NCBI GenBank assembly: GCA_052389435.1
Contig: JBQTIB010000199.1
Coordinates: 1 to 29,320 of the forward strand
Reading direction: 5' to 3'
From: JBQTKD01 sp052389435
Lineage (GTDB): Bacteria; Actinomycetota; Actinomycetes; Sporichthyales; Sporichthyaceae
Length of the DNA stretch: 29,320 nucleotides
The position numbers and the translations under genes were made by a program. The notes beneath the pieces were generated by a model. That model saw nothing but the letters and a program-made list of their open reading frames with translations. It was not told the origin of the DNA and did no database searches. Shown piece by piece: positions 8,584-16,312 of this stretch. The number at the start of each line of letters is the position of its first letter. The first letter of the stretch is position 1.

Positions 8584-9423
8584 GTGGTCCAGCAGGCCCC
8601 GACGCCGACGATCGTGGCCCCCGAGGCCTTTCGCGGCATTCCGGGCGTGCTCGTCGGCGCCTACCGGGCCGCCGCGAAGACGCTGGCGACCGAGAAGCCC
8701 GGCTGTGGGATCACCTGGTTCCTGCTCGCCGGCGTCGGGCGGATCGAGTCCGACCACGCCCAGGGCGGGGCCGTCGACGCGACCGGCCGGATGAAGCCCA
8801 CCCTCGTCGGCCCGCAACTCGACGGCGCCGGCAACTTCGCCGAGATCCGCGACTCCGACGGCGGGCTGTGGGACGGCGACAAGACCTACGATCGCGCCCT
8901 CGGCCCGATGCAGTTCCTCCCGGGCACCTGGCGCCTGTTCGGCCGCGACGGCAACGGCGACGGAACTCCCGATCCGCAGAACGTCCACGACGCGACGCTC
9001 GCCGCCGCCACCTATCTGTGCGCGAGCGGCGGGGACCTCCGGGTGCGCAACGGCCTGCTGAGCGCGGTCTTCGCCTACAACCGCTCCTGGGACTACGTGA
9101 CGAGTGTGCTGACCTGGGCGGGCATCTACGCGGGCCTGCCCGCGGAGGCGTTCGCGTCCCCCACGCCCACCCCCACGCCGACCCTCGCCTCCACCGGGGC
9201 CCCGAGCCCGAAGTCCACCAAGTCCCCGCGCCCTGCGTCCCCACGCGCCGCGCCGCCGCGTCCCACGTCGAGTCCGAGCGCCCCGAGATCCGCGGCGCCG
9301 ACGCCCACCGTGGCCCCCACGCCGCCCCCCACGCAGCCCCCCACGCCCACCCCCACGGCCTCCGCGCCGGCCGGGTCCGAACCCGTTCCGGCGCCCGACA
9401 CGCTCCCCGCGTCCGACGGGTAG
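8584..9423 (+). CDS. Lytic transglycosylase (SLT/MltB-like), catalytic part
   Basis: This 279-residue frame holds a soluble lytic transglycosylase domain that cleaves the glycan strands of peptidoglycan. Seen here: Gly-Val-Gly-Arg-Ile-Glu-Ser-Asp-His (the Glu at about residue 54 is the expected catalytic acid), the Gly-Pro-Met-Gln-Phe-Leu-Pro-Gly-Thr-Trp motif, Asp-Gly-Asn-Gly-Asp-Gly, and Ala-x-x-Ala-Tyr-Asn-Arg-Ser. After the domain comes a long Pro/Thr/Ser/Ala tail (from ~residue 190). The frame has no signal peptide of its own and no ribosome site before its GTG. It is in frame with 8194-8577, so the intact gene would be 8194-9423. As it stands the catalytic part would not be exported unless the TGA is read through or is a sequence error. 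Confidence 0.8.
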   Translation: MVQQAPTPTIVAPEAFRGIPGVLVGAYRAAAKTLATEKPGCGITWFLLAGVGRIESDHAQGGAVDATGRMKPTLVGPQLDGAGNFAEIRDSDGGLWDGDKTYDRALGPMQFLPGTWRLFGRDGNGDGTPDPQNVHDATLAAATYLCASGGDLRVRNGLLSAVFAYNRSWDYVTSVLTWAGIYAGLPAEAFASPTPTPTPTLASTGAPSPKSTKSPRPASPRAAPPRPTSSPSAPRSAAPTPTVAPTPPPTQPPTPTPTASAPAGSEPVPAPDTLPASDG

Positions 9424-9447
9424 CGCCGGAACGCCAGGCGTACTCGG

Positions 9448-9460
9448 GCCCCGCCGGGGC
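9448..9460. terminator. Weak bidirectional terminator candidate
   Basis: A GC hairpin GCCCC-GCC-GGGGC lies in the 38-bp gap between the convergent transglycosylase and methyltransferase genes. It is followed by only two T residues on the plus strand, so it is a weak call. Confidence 0.35.
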
Positions 9461-9461
9461 T

Positions 9462-10253
9462 TCAGGCGCGGTGGGCGAGGAAGATCGCGGTGCCCGGGAA
9501 CAGCCGTCCGCGCAGGGGACTCCAGCCGCCCCACGCCTGCTCGTGCCCGGCCGGCCACTCCGGCTCGACGACGTCCGCCACCGTGAAACCCGCCTCGACC
9601 AACTCCCGCACCCAGTCGCCGATCGTGCGGTGGTGCTCGACGTAGCTGGGGCGATCGTCGGCGTCGTACTCGACGTAGGCCCGGCGGTCGAAGTAGGACT
9701 CGTGCACGGTCAGGCCGAGCTCGCCCGGATCGTCGGGGAAGCACCAGCGGAACGGGTGTGTGACGGAGAAGGCCAGCCGTCCGCCCGGGCGCAGCACGCG
9801 CGCCACCTCGCGGAACACCGCGCCGACGTCCGCGACGAACGGCAGCGCGCCGTACGCGGAGCAGACGACGTCGAACGACCCGGCGCGGAACGGGAGCGCG
9901 CACGCGTCCGCGACGGCGACCGGCACGCGCGTTCGGCAGCGTGCGTCGAGCGCGAGGGAGTGGCGCACCTGCCGCTCGGAGAGGTCGGTGGCGACGACCC
10001 GCGCGCCCGCGCCGGCGAGCCACCGCGAACACTGGGCGGCGCCGGCGCCGAACTCCAGCACGTCGCGTCCGGCGACGGCGCCGAGGAGGCGGGCGTCGGC
10101 CTCCCGCAGACCCTCCGGACCCCAGACGAAGTCGGCGTCGCCGAGGAAGGCTCCGTGTTCGGCCTGGTACTCCGCGGCCTGGGCGTCCCACCACGCCCGG
10201 TTCGCCGCGACCGTCGGCTCCGCCGCCACGCGCTCCCGACCCACGTCCGACAC
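9462..10253 (-). CDS. Class I SAM-dependent methyltransferase
   Basis: This 263-residue cytoplasmic enzyme has motif I (Val-Leu-Glu-Phe-Gly-Ala-Gly-Ala-Ala-Gln), the acidic residue after strand 2 (Val-Ala-Thr-Asp-Leu-Ser), an Asp-Ala loop (Val-Ala-Asp-Ala), and the post-motif segment Ala-Arg-Val-Leu-Arg-Pro-Gly-Gly-Arg of the methyltransferase type 11 family. The substrate cannot be told from sequence. GTG at 10253 is chosen because GGGAGGG lies four bases upstream. It is divergent from rpsA across a 354-bp region. Confidence 0.9.
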   Translation of the reverse strand: MSDVGRERVAAEPTVAANRAWWDAQAAEYQAEHGAFLGDADFVWGPEGLREADARLLGAVAGRDVLEFGAGAAQCSRWLAGAGARVVATDLSERQVRHSLALDARCRTRVPVAVADACALPFRAGSFDVVCSAYGALPFVADVGAVFREVARVLRPGGRLAFSVTHPFRWCFPDDPGELGLTVHESYFDRRAYVEYDADDRPSYVEHHRTIGDWVRELVEAGFTVADVVEPEWPAGHEQAWGGWSPLRGRLFPGTAIFLAHRA

Positions 10254-10354
10254 AGTGCCCTCCCGGCCTCGTTCCAGCCTTTGACCTGCGGTTCTGCCCG
10301 CGTGCGCGCGAATCGACGGGCGCGCCCGGTGCGGCGCCGTTGCGACACCCCGTC

Positions 10355-10390
10355 GGTCAATTGACCGTCTTTCCGTAGGGCACGTATCCT
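10355..10390 (+). promoter_or_regulatory. rpsA promoter with palindrome over the -35
   Basis: TTGACC (10361-10366) and TATCCT (10385-10390) are separated by 18 bp and look like a vegetative sigma promoter. GGTCAATTGACC (10355-10366) is a perfect 12-bp palindrome whose right half is the -35 box. A start near 10397 would give a leader of about 210 nt. Between 10254 and 10354 I see only the upstream region of the methyltransferase. Confidence 0.6.
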
Positions 10391-10607
10391 GGCAGGCGCG
10401 TTGTGGGCCAGTGCGACCTCGGACGGAGTAGGCGCACGCTCGTAGGTCGTTGATCCGGCAGTGTCTTTTGGTCGTACCGGCTCGCTCGAGTCGAATGGTC
10501 AGGAGGAACGGGACGGTTTTTCGGCAGGCGGATGCGGTCTTCACGCGCCCGACTAGGCCCCATCCGGGGGCCCTCCGATTCACCAGATTCCCGAGGCCAC
10601 CTACCCA
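10391..10607 (+). other. rpsA leader region
   Basis: This is the predicted ~210-nt untranslated leader. It contains AGGAGG at 10501-10506 far from any annotated start, a GGCCCC/GGGGCC hairpin at 10556-10572, and a short open frame that ends on the rpsA start codon. The rpsA ATG has only a poor ribosome site (GAGG, 11 bases away). Confidence 0.4.
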
Positions 10608-10611
10608 ATGA
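10495..10611 (+). other. Possible 38-codon upstream ORF coupled to rpsA
   Basis: An ATG at 10495 opens a 38-residue, Arg- and Pro-rich frame whose TGA (10609-10611) overlaps the rpsA ATG as ATGA. The overlap would suit translational coupling. No strong ribosome site precedes it and the peptide is not recognised, so chance is possible. Confidence 0.25.
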
Positions 10612-12119
10612 CCACCACTATCCCGTCCTACGGCGTCACCCAGCCGGCTCCGCCCCAGGTCGCGATCAACGACATCGGTTCGGCCGAGGACTTCCTCGCC
10701 GCCATCGACTCGACGATCAAGTACTTCAACGACGGCGACATCGTCGAGGGCGTAATCGTCAAGGTTGACCGGGACGAGGTCCTGCTCGACATCGGCTACA
10801 AGACCGAGGGCGTCATTCCCTCCCGTGAGCTCTCCATCAAGCACGACGTCGACCCCAACGAGGTCGTCAAGGTCGGCGATGAGATCGAGGCTCTGGTTCT
10901 CCAGAAGGAGGACAAGGAGGGTCGTCTGATCCTGTCCAAGAAGCGCGCCCAGTACGAGCGCGCCTGGGGCACGATCGAGCGGATCAAGGAAGAAGACGGC
11001 ATCGTCACCGGTTCGGTCATCGAGGTCGTCAAGGGTGGCCTCATCCTCGACATCGGTCTGCGCGGCTTCCTTCCCGCCTCGCTGGTGGAGATGCGGCGCG
11101 TCCGCGACCTGCAGCCGTACGTCGGCAAGGAGCTCGAAGCCAAGATCATCGAGCTGGACAAGAACCGCAACAACGTCGTTCTGTCCCGCCGCGCCTGGCT
11201 CGAGCAGACCCAGTCCGAGGTTCGCCAGACGTTCCTGACCACCCTTCAGAAGGGCCAGGTTCGTCCCGGCGTCGTGTCCTCGATCGTCAACTTCGGTGCG
11301 TTCGTCGACCTCGGTGGCGTCGACGGTCTCGTCCACGTCTCCGAGCTGTCCTGGAAGCACATCGACCACCCGTCCGAGGTCGTCGAGGTCGGCCAGGAGG
11401 TCACCGTCGAGGTTCTCGACGTGGACATGGACCGCGAGCGCGTCTCCCTCTCGCTCAAGGCGACCCAGGAAGACCCGTGGCAGCAGTTCGCCCGGACCCA
11501 CCAGATCGGCCAGGTCGTCCCCGGCCGCGTCACCAAGCTCGTCCCGTTCGGTGCGTTCGTGCGCGTCGACGAGGGCATCGAAGGCCTGGTCCACATCTCC
11601 GAGCTGGCCGAGCGCCACGTCGAGGTGCCGGAGCAGGTCGTGCAGGTCGGCGACGAGATCTTCGTCAAGGTCATCGACATCGACCTCGAGCGTCGTCGCA
11701 TCTCGCTCTCGCTGAAGCAGGCCAACGAGTCGGCCGGCGGCGGCGAGGCGGACGAGCACTTCGACCCGGCGCTCTACGGCATGCCCGTGGAGTACGACGA
11801 GGCCGGCAACTACGTCTACCCGGAGGGCTTCGACGCGGAGACCAACGAGTGGCTGCCCGGCTTCGAGGCCCAGCAGGCGACGTGGGAGGCCCAGTACGCC
11901 GCGGCGCGCGAGAAGTTCGACGCGCACCGCAAGCAGGCCAAGGCCGCCCAGGCCGCCGACGCCGAAGCCGGCGCCTCCGCGGGCGACGACGAGGGCGGCA
12001 CGTCCACCTCGTACTCCTCCGAGGCTCCGTCCTCTGCGGACTCCGAGGAGGCCAGCGGCACCCTGGCGACCGACGAGGCGCTCGCCGCCCTGCGCGAGAA
12101 GCTCACCGGCCGCAGCTAG
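10608..12119 (+). CDS. rpsA: 30S ribosomal protein S1
   Basis: This 503-residue protein helps mRNA bind the 30S subunit. Four S1 (OB-fold) repeats are visible at about residues 41-108, 126-190, 211-281 and 296-367. The last two have the strong pattern Val-x-x-x-Val-x-x-Phe-Gly-Ala-Phe-Val, then Gly-Leu-Val-His-x-Ser-Glu-Leu. Four repeats rather than six is the actinobacterial form. An acidic, Ala/Ser/Glu-rich tail (~368-503) follows. Codons show more T in third positions than neighbouring genes (many GGT, GTT, CGT), as expected for high expression. A strong hairpin terminator follows the stop. Confidence 0.97.
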   Translation: MTTTIPSYGVTQPAPPQVAINDIGSAEDFLAAIDSTIKYFNDGDIVEGVIVKVDRDEVLLDIGYKTEGVIPSRELSIKHDVDPNEVVKVGDEIEALVLQKEDKEGRLILSKKRAQYERAWGTIERIKEEDGIVTGSVIEVVKGGLILDIGLRGFLPASLVEMRRVRDLQPYVGKELEAKIIELDKNRNNVVLSRRAWLEQTQSEVRQTFLTTLQKGQVRPGVVSSIVNFGAFVDLGGVDGLVHVSELSWKHIDHPSEVVEVGQEVTVEVLDVDMDRERVSLSLKATQEDPWQQFARTHQIGQVVPGRVTKLVPFGAFVRVDEGIEGLVHISELAERHVEVPEQVVQVGDEIFVKVIDIDLERRRISLSLKQANESAGGGEADEHFDPALYGMPVEYDEAGNYVYPEGFDAETNEWLPGFEAQQATWEAQYAAAREKFDAHRKQAKAAQAADAEAGASAGDDEGGTSTSYSSEAPSSADSEEASGTLATDEALAALREKLTGRS

Positions 12120-12133
12120 CAGCCAGTCCAAGG

Positions 12134-12165
12134 AGGCCCCGTCCGGCGCGAGCCGGGCGGGGCCT
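12134..12165 (+). terminator. rpsA terminator hairpin
   Basis: AGGCCCCG-T-CCGGC pairs with GCCGG-G-CGGGGCCT (14 pairs including one T-G wobble) around a GCGA tetraloop, 15 bp after the rpsA stop. The T-tract is weak, as is usual in high-GC actinobacteria. Confidence 0.75.
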
Positions 12166-12180
12166 TCGCCGTCTTCGCTA

Positions 12181-12224
12181 GCGTCCGACCAGGCGAGGCC
12201 CATGGGCCACCTCTGGTCGGACGC
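12181..12224. repeat. Nested 44-bp dyad between rpsA and coaE
   Basis: Perfect 12-bp arms, GCGTCCGACCAG and CTGGTCGGACGC, enclose a 20-base interior that itself contains the perfect palindrome GGCCCATGGGCC (12197-12208). It lies 27 bp before the coaE start and could be a second terminator, an operator, or an RNA hairpin in the coaE leader. Confidence 0.75.
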
Positions 12225-12251
12225 AACGGGTTTGTGGGGGAGGATCGGGGG

Positions 12252-12842
12252 GTGCGGATCGGGCTGACGGGCGGGATCGGGTCGGGGAAGACGACGGCCA
12301 CGGATCTGCTCGCGGAGTACGGCGCGGTGATCGTCGACGCGGACCTGATCGCCCGCGAGGTGGTGGCCGCCGGCAGCGAGGGGCTTGCGGCCATCGCGGC
12401 GGAGTTCGGCGGCACGGTGGTGCGACCCGACGGGGAGATGGATCGCGAAGCCGTGGCGGCCATCGTGTTCGCGGACCCGCAGGCGCGCGGCAGGCTCAAC
12501 GCCATCGTGCATCCGCTGGTGCGAGCCCGCAGCGTCGAGCTCGCGGCCCAGGCTCCGCCCGGGGCGATAGTCGTCCACTCCATCCCGCTGTTGGTCGAGA
12601 CCGGGCAGCAGGACACCTTCGATCTGGTGGTCGTCGTCGACGTTCCGCCGGAGGTCGCCGTCGAGCGGCTCGTGGAGCACCGCGGGATGAGCGAGGCCGA
12701 CGCCCGCGCGCGCATCGCCGCGCAGGTCGACCGGGCCGAGCGGCTCGCCGCCGCCGACGTCGTGTTGGACAACTCCGGCGATCGGGAGCATCTCCGGGCT
12801 CAGGTGCGCGAGCTCTGGTCGGATCTCGCGCGCCGCGCGTGA
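12252..12842 (+). CDS. coaE: Dephospho-CoA kinase
   Basis: This 196-residue cytoplasmic enzyme carries out the last step of coenzyme A synthesis, ATP-dependent phosphorylation of dephospho-CoA. The P-loop is at residues 4-15 (GLTGGIGSGKTT). Asp-Ala-Asp-Leu-Ile-Ala-Arg-Glu follows, then Ile-Val-His-Pro-Leu-Val and Ile-Pro-Leu-Leu-Val-Glu of the lid and CoA region, and the end Val-Leu-Asp-Asn-Ser-Gly. GTG 12252 is preferred over in-frame GTG 12234 because it gives the normal N-terminus and has GGGGAGG upstream. Location next to rpsA is conserved in actinobacteria. Confidence 0.95.
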   Translation: MRIGLTGGIGSGKTTATDLLAEYGAVIVDADLIAREVVAAGSEGLAAIAAEFGGTVVRPDGEMDREAVAAIVFADPQARGRLNAIVHPLVRARSVELAAQAPPGAIVVHSIPLLVETGQQDTFDLVVVVDVPPEVAVERLVEHRGMSEADARARIAAQVDRAERLAAADVVLDNSGDREHLRAQVRELWSDLARRA

Positions 12843-12922
12843 CCGCGGCTCGAAACCGTTCCCGTGCACGGCGTACGTTTGGCTCGCGTTCACCTCCGAT
12901 TCACTCGCGCGGGAGCCCTCGA

Positions 12923-14662
12923 ATGACCACTGCCGACATCCCCGACGTGCTACCCGACAGCGCCTACTCCGGCTTCCTCGCCCCCGGGCCCGGCACCTGG
13001 CTGCTCGACGCGAGCCACGCCCCGCACCCGGTCGCCCGGTACATCTGGGACCTGTTCCCGGAGGGCTTCCGCCAGGGCTTCGGCTCCACGTTCAGCCGGT
13101 ACGGCGTGCTGCTCGGCTCGTTCGAGGCCCGCGCCGTCGGCGGCTTCCTCTACAACCGGTTGCTGGCCCTCGGCGCGCCGCCGGAGGCCGTCGGACACCC
13201 GCCGAAGGAGGTCTTCGACCAGATCCTGGCGAACGACCCCGGGATCCAGGAGCGCTGCGCCACGGCCGAGCAGGTCTGGGCCGAGCGACGGTGGCGCGAG
13301 GACCTGCTGCGCTGGGACACCGAACTCAAGCCCGCGCAGATCGCGCGGCGCGACGCGTTGGACTCCGTCGACCTCGGCGGCCTGTCGGACGAGCAACTGC
13401 TGACCCACCTCGCGGCCTGCGCCGACGCCTACCGGCACGGCTGGATCCTGCACCACACGCACAACGGAGCCGCGATTCTGCCGGTGGGCGACTACCTGCT
13501 CGCGACCATGGGCTGGACCGGCCTGCCGCCGCACGCCGCGCTGGCGGCGCTGTCCGGGACCAGCCCGGTCTCCACCGGCGGCGGGGCCGAGCTCGCGGCC
13601 CTCACGACGGCGATCCGAGGCGATCTCGGCGCGCAGGATCTACTCGCGTCGGGACAGTCCGCGGCCGACACCATCGCCGCCCTGGCGAGGCGGCAGGGCG
13701 GCGTCGGCGAGACCATGCGCGCCTACCTCGCGGTGGCGCGATTCCTGCCCGTCGACGGCGAGGACGCCATCGGCGTACCGACCACGATCGAGTCGCCGGA
13801 CCTGCTGATCGGTCGCATCCGCGGCCTGCTCGACTCCTCCCTCGGCAGCGACCCGCGCGCGAGCGCGGACGCCGCGGAGGCCCAGTTGCGCGCGGCCGTA
13901 CCGGCGGAGCACCTCGCTGCCTTCGACGAACTGCTCGGCGAGGCGCGCCTGGTGTACCGCCTGCGCGACGAACGCGCCGTCTACGGCGACCGCCAGGTCG
14001 GCACCGTGCTGCGCCGGGCGCTGCTCGAGGCCGGCGAGCGGCTCGCCGCCCGCGGGCTGCTTGCGGCGGCGGACCACGCCGTCGACCTCGACGCCGAGGA
14101 GTGCACGAGCCTGCTGACGAGCGGATCGGGGCCCGACGCGAAGGAGGTCGCCGAGCGCGTCCACTGGCGCCTGCACGCCGACTACCGCCGGATGCCGCCG
14201 TTCTTCGGCTCCCCGCCCGGGCCGCCGCTGCCCGGCGAGTGGCTGCCTCCGGCGGCCGCCCGCGTCCACAACGGGTTCGGCTTCGCGATCTTCCAGGTGC
14301 TCGGCGACGTCGGCCCCGACGCCACCACCTCCGGCCCCGTCGTCCAGGGCATCCCGGGGGCCTCGGGCAGCGCGGAGGGCCGCGCTCGCCTCGTCCTCGG
14401 CGTCGAGGACCTCGACCTGATCGAGGACGGCGACGTGCTGCTCGCGACGCACACCGGTCCCGCGTTCAACCTGGTGCTGCCACAGCTCGCGGGTCTGGTC
14501 ACCGACCGCGGCGGGATGCTCTCGCACGCCGCGATCGTCGCGCGCGAGTTCGGAATCCCCGCCGTCGTCGGCTGCGCGAACGCGACGACCGTGATCCCGA
14601 ACGGAGCCCGCATCCGCATCGACGGCGACACCGGCACGGTGACAGTGCTCGACGGCGGGTGA
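12923..14662 (+). CDS. PEP-utilising mobile (phosphohistidine) domain protein
   Basis: This 579-residue protein ends in a phosphohistidine swivelling domain of the PEP synthase / rifampin phosphotransferase type: Asp-Arg-Gly-Gly-Met-Leu-Ser-His535-Ala-Ala-Ile-Val-Ala-Arg-Glu, then Gly-Ile-Pro-Ala-Val-Val-Gly. His535 is the expected phosphate carrier. The usual ATP-grasp nucleotide-binding domain is not seen; the N-terminal ~450 residues are Ala-rich and helical, resembling the middle region of such enzymes. It could be the acceptor half of a two-part phosphotransferase or a carrier without its own kinase. The ATG has GGGAG seven bases upstream. The stop overlaps the MFS start (GTGA). Confidence 0.85.
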   Translation: MTTADIPDVLPDSAYSGFLAPGPGTWLLDASHAPHPVARYIWDLFPEGFRQGFGSTFSRYGVLLGSFEARAVGGFLYNRLLALGAPPEAVGHPPKEVFDQILANDPGIQERCATAEQVWAERRWREDLLRWDTELKPAQIARRDALDSVDLGGLSDEQLLTHLAACADAYRHGWILHHTHNGAAILPVGDYLLATMGWTGLPPHAALAALSGTSPVSTGGGAELAALTTAIRGDLGAQDLLASGQSAADTIAALARRQGGVGETMRAYLAVARFLPVDGEDAIGVPTTIESPDLLIGRIRGLLDSSLGSDPRASADAAEAQLRAAVPAEHLAAFDELLGEARLVYRLRDERAVYGDRQVGTVLRRALLEAGERLAARGLLAAADHAVDLDAEECTSLLTSGSGPDAKEVAERVHWRLHADYRRMPPFFGSPPGPPLPGEWLPPAAARVHNGFGFAIFQVLGDVGPDATTSGPVVQGIPGASGSAEGRARLVLGVEDLDLIEDGDVLLATHTGPAFNLVLPQLAGLVTDRGGMLSHAAIVAREFGIPAVVGCANATTVIPNGARIRIDGDTGTVTVLDGG

Positions 14663-15249
14663 AGGTACCCGCCCCGGACCGGTCCGAGCGCAGGCTGCTG
14701 TTCGCGGCCTGCCTCGCCACCACCCTGGTGCCGCTGAGCTCCACGATGGTGGCCGTCGCGCTGCCCGATCTGCGCGCCGACTTCGACCTGTCCGTGGCGG
14801 CCGCGGTGTGGCTGGTCAACGCCTACCTGGTGGTGACGGCCGCGGCCCAGTTGGTCGCCGGTGGCCTGGGCGACCGGCTGGGCCGGCGGCGCCTGGCGAT
14901 CGTCGGCATCGCCGGGTTCGGCGTCTGCAGCGCCATCGCAGCGGTCGCGCCCACCTACCCGACGGCCATCGCCGCGCGCTGTCTGCAGGCGGTGTTCGGC
15001 GCGGTCGCGATCGTCAACGCCGCGGCTGCCGTCCGCACCGCCGTGCCCGCGCAGCGACGGGGTCGGGCCTTCGGCCTCGTCGGCGCCTCGGCGACGCTGG
15101 CCGCCGCGTCCGGGCCGCCGATCGGCGAACTCGCCGTCGCGTGGGCCGGCTGGCGCGGGACGTTCCTGATCGCGCTGCCCCTCGCCGCCGCCGCACTGTT
15201 CGCAGTGGCCCGCTGGCTGCCTCCGGACGAGGTCGCCGCCGGCGGGTAG
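14659..15249 (+). CDS. MFS transporter, N-terminal half (split by TAG)
   Basis: This 196-residue membrane protein covers about the first six transmembrane segments of a drug:H+ antiporter (DHA2-like). It has Met-Val-Ala-Val-Ala-Leu-Pro-Asp-Leu in TM1, Trp-Leu-Val-Asn-Ala-Tyr in TM2, the motif Gly-Asp-Arg-Leu-Gly-Arg-Arg-Arg in loop 2-3, and Gly-Pro-Pro-Ile-Gly in TM5. The GTG start overlaps the preceding stop as GTGA. The frame ends at TAG 15247-15249, and the remainder of the transporter continues in the same frame from the very next codon. Half-length MFS proteins are not normally functional alone. Confidence 0.75.
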   Translation: MKVPAPDRSERRLLFAACLATTLVPLSSTMVAVALPDLRADFDLSVAAAVWLVNAYLVVTAAAQLVAGGLGDRLGRRRLAIVGIAGFGVCSAIAAVAPTYPTAIAARCLQAVFGAVAIVNAAAAVRTAVPAQRRGRAFGLVGASATLAAASGPPIGELAVAWAGWRGTFLIALPLAAAALFAVARWLPPDEVAAGG

Positions 15250-16053
15250 ATGCGCTTCGACCCGTTCGGCGCCCTGCTGCTGCTCGCGACCCTGGCCTGC
15301 GCCGCGGTGCTGGTGAACCGGCTCTCGGAGGACACTCCGCCCGCGGTCGACGTCGCGCTGGCGGCGGGGACGGTGCTCGCCGCGCTCGCGTTCGTCCTGG
15401 TCGAACGACGCCATCCGGCGCCCGTCCTGGACCTGTCCGTGCTGCGGGTGCCGGTGCTCGCCGCCTGCGTGCTGGCCATCGCCGCGGGCAACCTGGCGAT
15501 GTACCTCGTGCTGCTCGCGGTGCCACTGCTCGTGGTGGAGGGCGGCTCGGCGGCGGGCGTCGTCCTTGCGCCGATGCTGGCCGGTGCCGCGGTTTTCGCT
15601 CCGCTCGGCGGCCGCCTCGCCGACCGGTTCGGCCGACGGGCGCCCGCCGTCGTGGGCAACGTGCTCATCGCCGTCGCGTTCGCCGGGCTGGCACCGTTGG
15701 AGTTGACGGAGCGTCAGGTACTCGCCGCCGTCCTGCTCGGCCTCGCCGGGATGGGGCTGGGCCTGTCCGCCTCCGCGGTACAGACGGCCGGCGCCGAGGC
15801 GCTGCCCGCCGAGCAGGCCGGAGTCGCGGCGGGCGTGTCGTCCTCGGCCCGCTACCTCGGCAGCATTCTCGGCACGAGCCTGCTCGCACTGCTCGTGGCG
15901 GGCGGCGAGGGCACCCCCGTCTTCGCGACCGCCGCCGTTGCGGGTGCGGTCGCGGCGCTGGCCTCGCTGGGGATCGTCAGGAGGAGGACGGGCGCGGCGT
16001 CAACGGCAGCACCTGCGCCGGAGGGCCGAGCCGCACCGGACCGGGCTCGTTGA
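15250..16053 (+). CDS. MFS transporter, C-terminal half (split by TAG)
   Basis: This 267-residue membrane protein carries the remaining spans of the same transporter, starting with Phe-Asp-Pro-Phe-Gly-Ala-Leu-Leu-Leu, which is where TM7 of DHA2 proteins begins. It includes the second-half repeat of the loop motif (Gly-Gly-Arg-Leu-Ala-Asp-Arg-Phe-Gly-Arg-Arg). Its ATG directly follows the TAG, so termination-reinitiation could produce it; no good ribosome site is seen. With the first half the protein would be about 464 residues, a normal family length. Its 3' end overlaps the convergent minus-strand gene by 77 bp. Confidence 0.75.
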   Translation: MRFDPFGALLLLATLACAAVLVNRLSEDTPPAVDVALAAGTVLAALAFVLVERRHPAPVLDLSVLRVPVLAACVLAIAAGNLAMYLVLLAVPLLVVEGGSAAGVVLAPMLAGAAVFAPLGGRLADRFGRRAPAVVGNVLIAVAFAGLAPLELTERQVLAAVLLGLAGMGLGLSASAVQTAGAEALPAEQAGVAAGVSSSARYLGSILGTSLLALLVAGGEGTPVFATAAVAGAVAALASLGIVRRRTGAASTAAPAPEGRAAPDRAR

Positions 16054-16282
16054 GGCCCTCGACCAGAACGCGCACGAAGTCCAGAACGTCCGCGGCGGCC
16101 ATCCGGAACTCGGTGGGCACCGCGACGCCGCGGCCGTCGGCGACCGTGATCGCAACCGTTCCGTCCGGCTGCCAGCGCACCGCGAGGCGGCCCGGACCGT
16201 CCGCGTCGTCGAAGATCGCGGGCGTCCGAAACGGCGCGTCGGCACCGGGGGTCTGAGCGCGCAGCGGAACGACGTCGGCCAT
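15977..16282 (-). CDS. Small hypothetical protein
   Basis: This 101-residue protein of unknown function has no membrane segments. It has a plausible beta-rich centre (Arg-Leu-Ala-Val-Arg-Trp-Gln-Pro-Asp-Gly-Thr-Val-Ala-Ile-Thr-Val-Ala) and a C-terminal helix (Ala-Ala-Ala-Asp-Val-Leu-Asp-Phe-Val-Arg). I do not recognise the family. ATG 16282 is preferred; ATG 16300 in frame is an alternative. A perfect TTGACA lies upstream. The 77-bp overlap with the end of the MFS gene is somewhat large, so the 3' part of one of the two may be shorter than drawn. Confidence 0.55.
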   Translation of the reverse strand: MADVVPLRAQTPGADAPFRTPAIFDDADGPGRLAVRWQPDGTVAITVADGRGVAVPTEFRMAAADVLDFVRVLVEGLNEPGPVRLGPPAQVLPLTPRPSSS

Positions 16283-16312
16283 GGCAGATTTTCCCGCCAT
16301 TCGTGGGGTCTT

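Noticed and set aside
9150..9415. Tandem repeats at the transglycosylase 3' end as a CRISPR-like or mobile element
   Set aside because: They are irregular Pro/Thr codon repeats (CCCACG) encoding a cell-wall-type linker.
7165..10194. Long open frame antisense to polA and the transglycosylase
   Set aside because: Its product is Arg/Gly/Pro-rich with no family features and it covers clearly coding genes in the other strand; a high-GC shadow.
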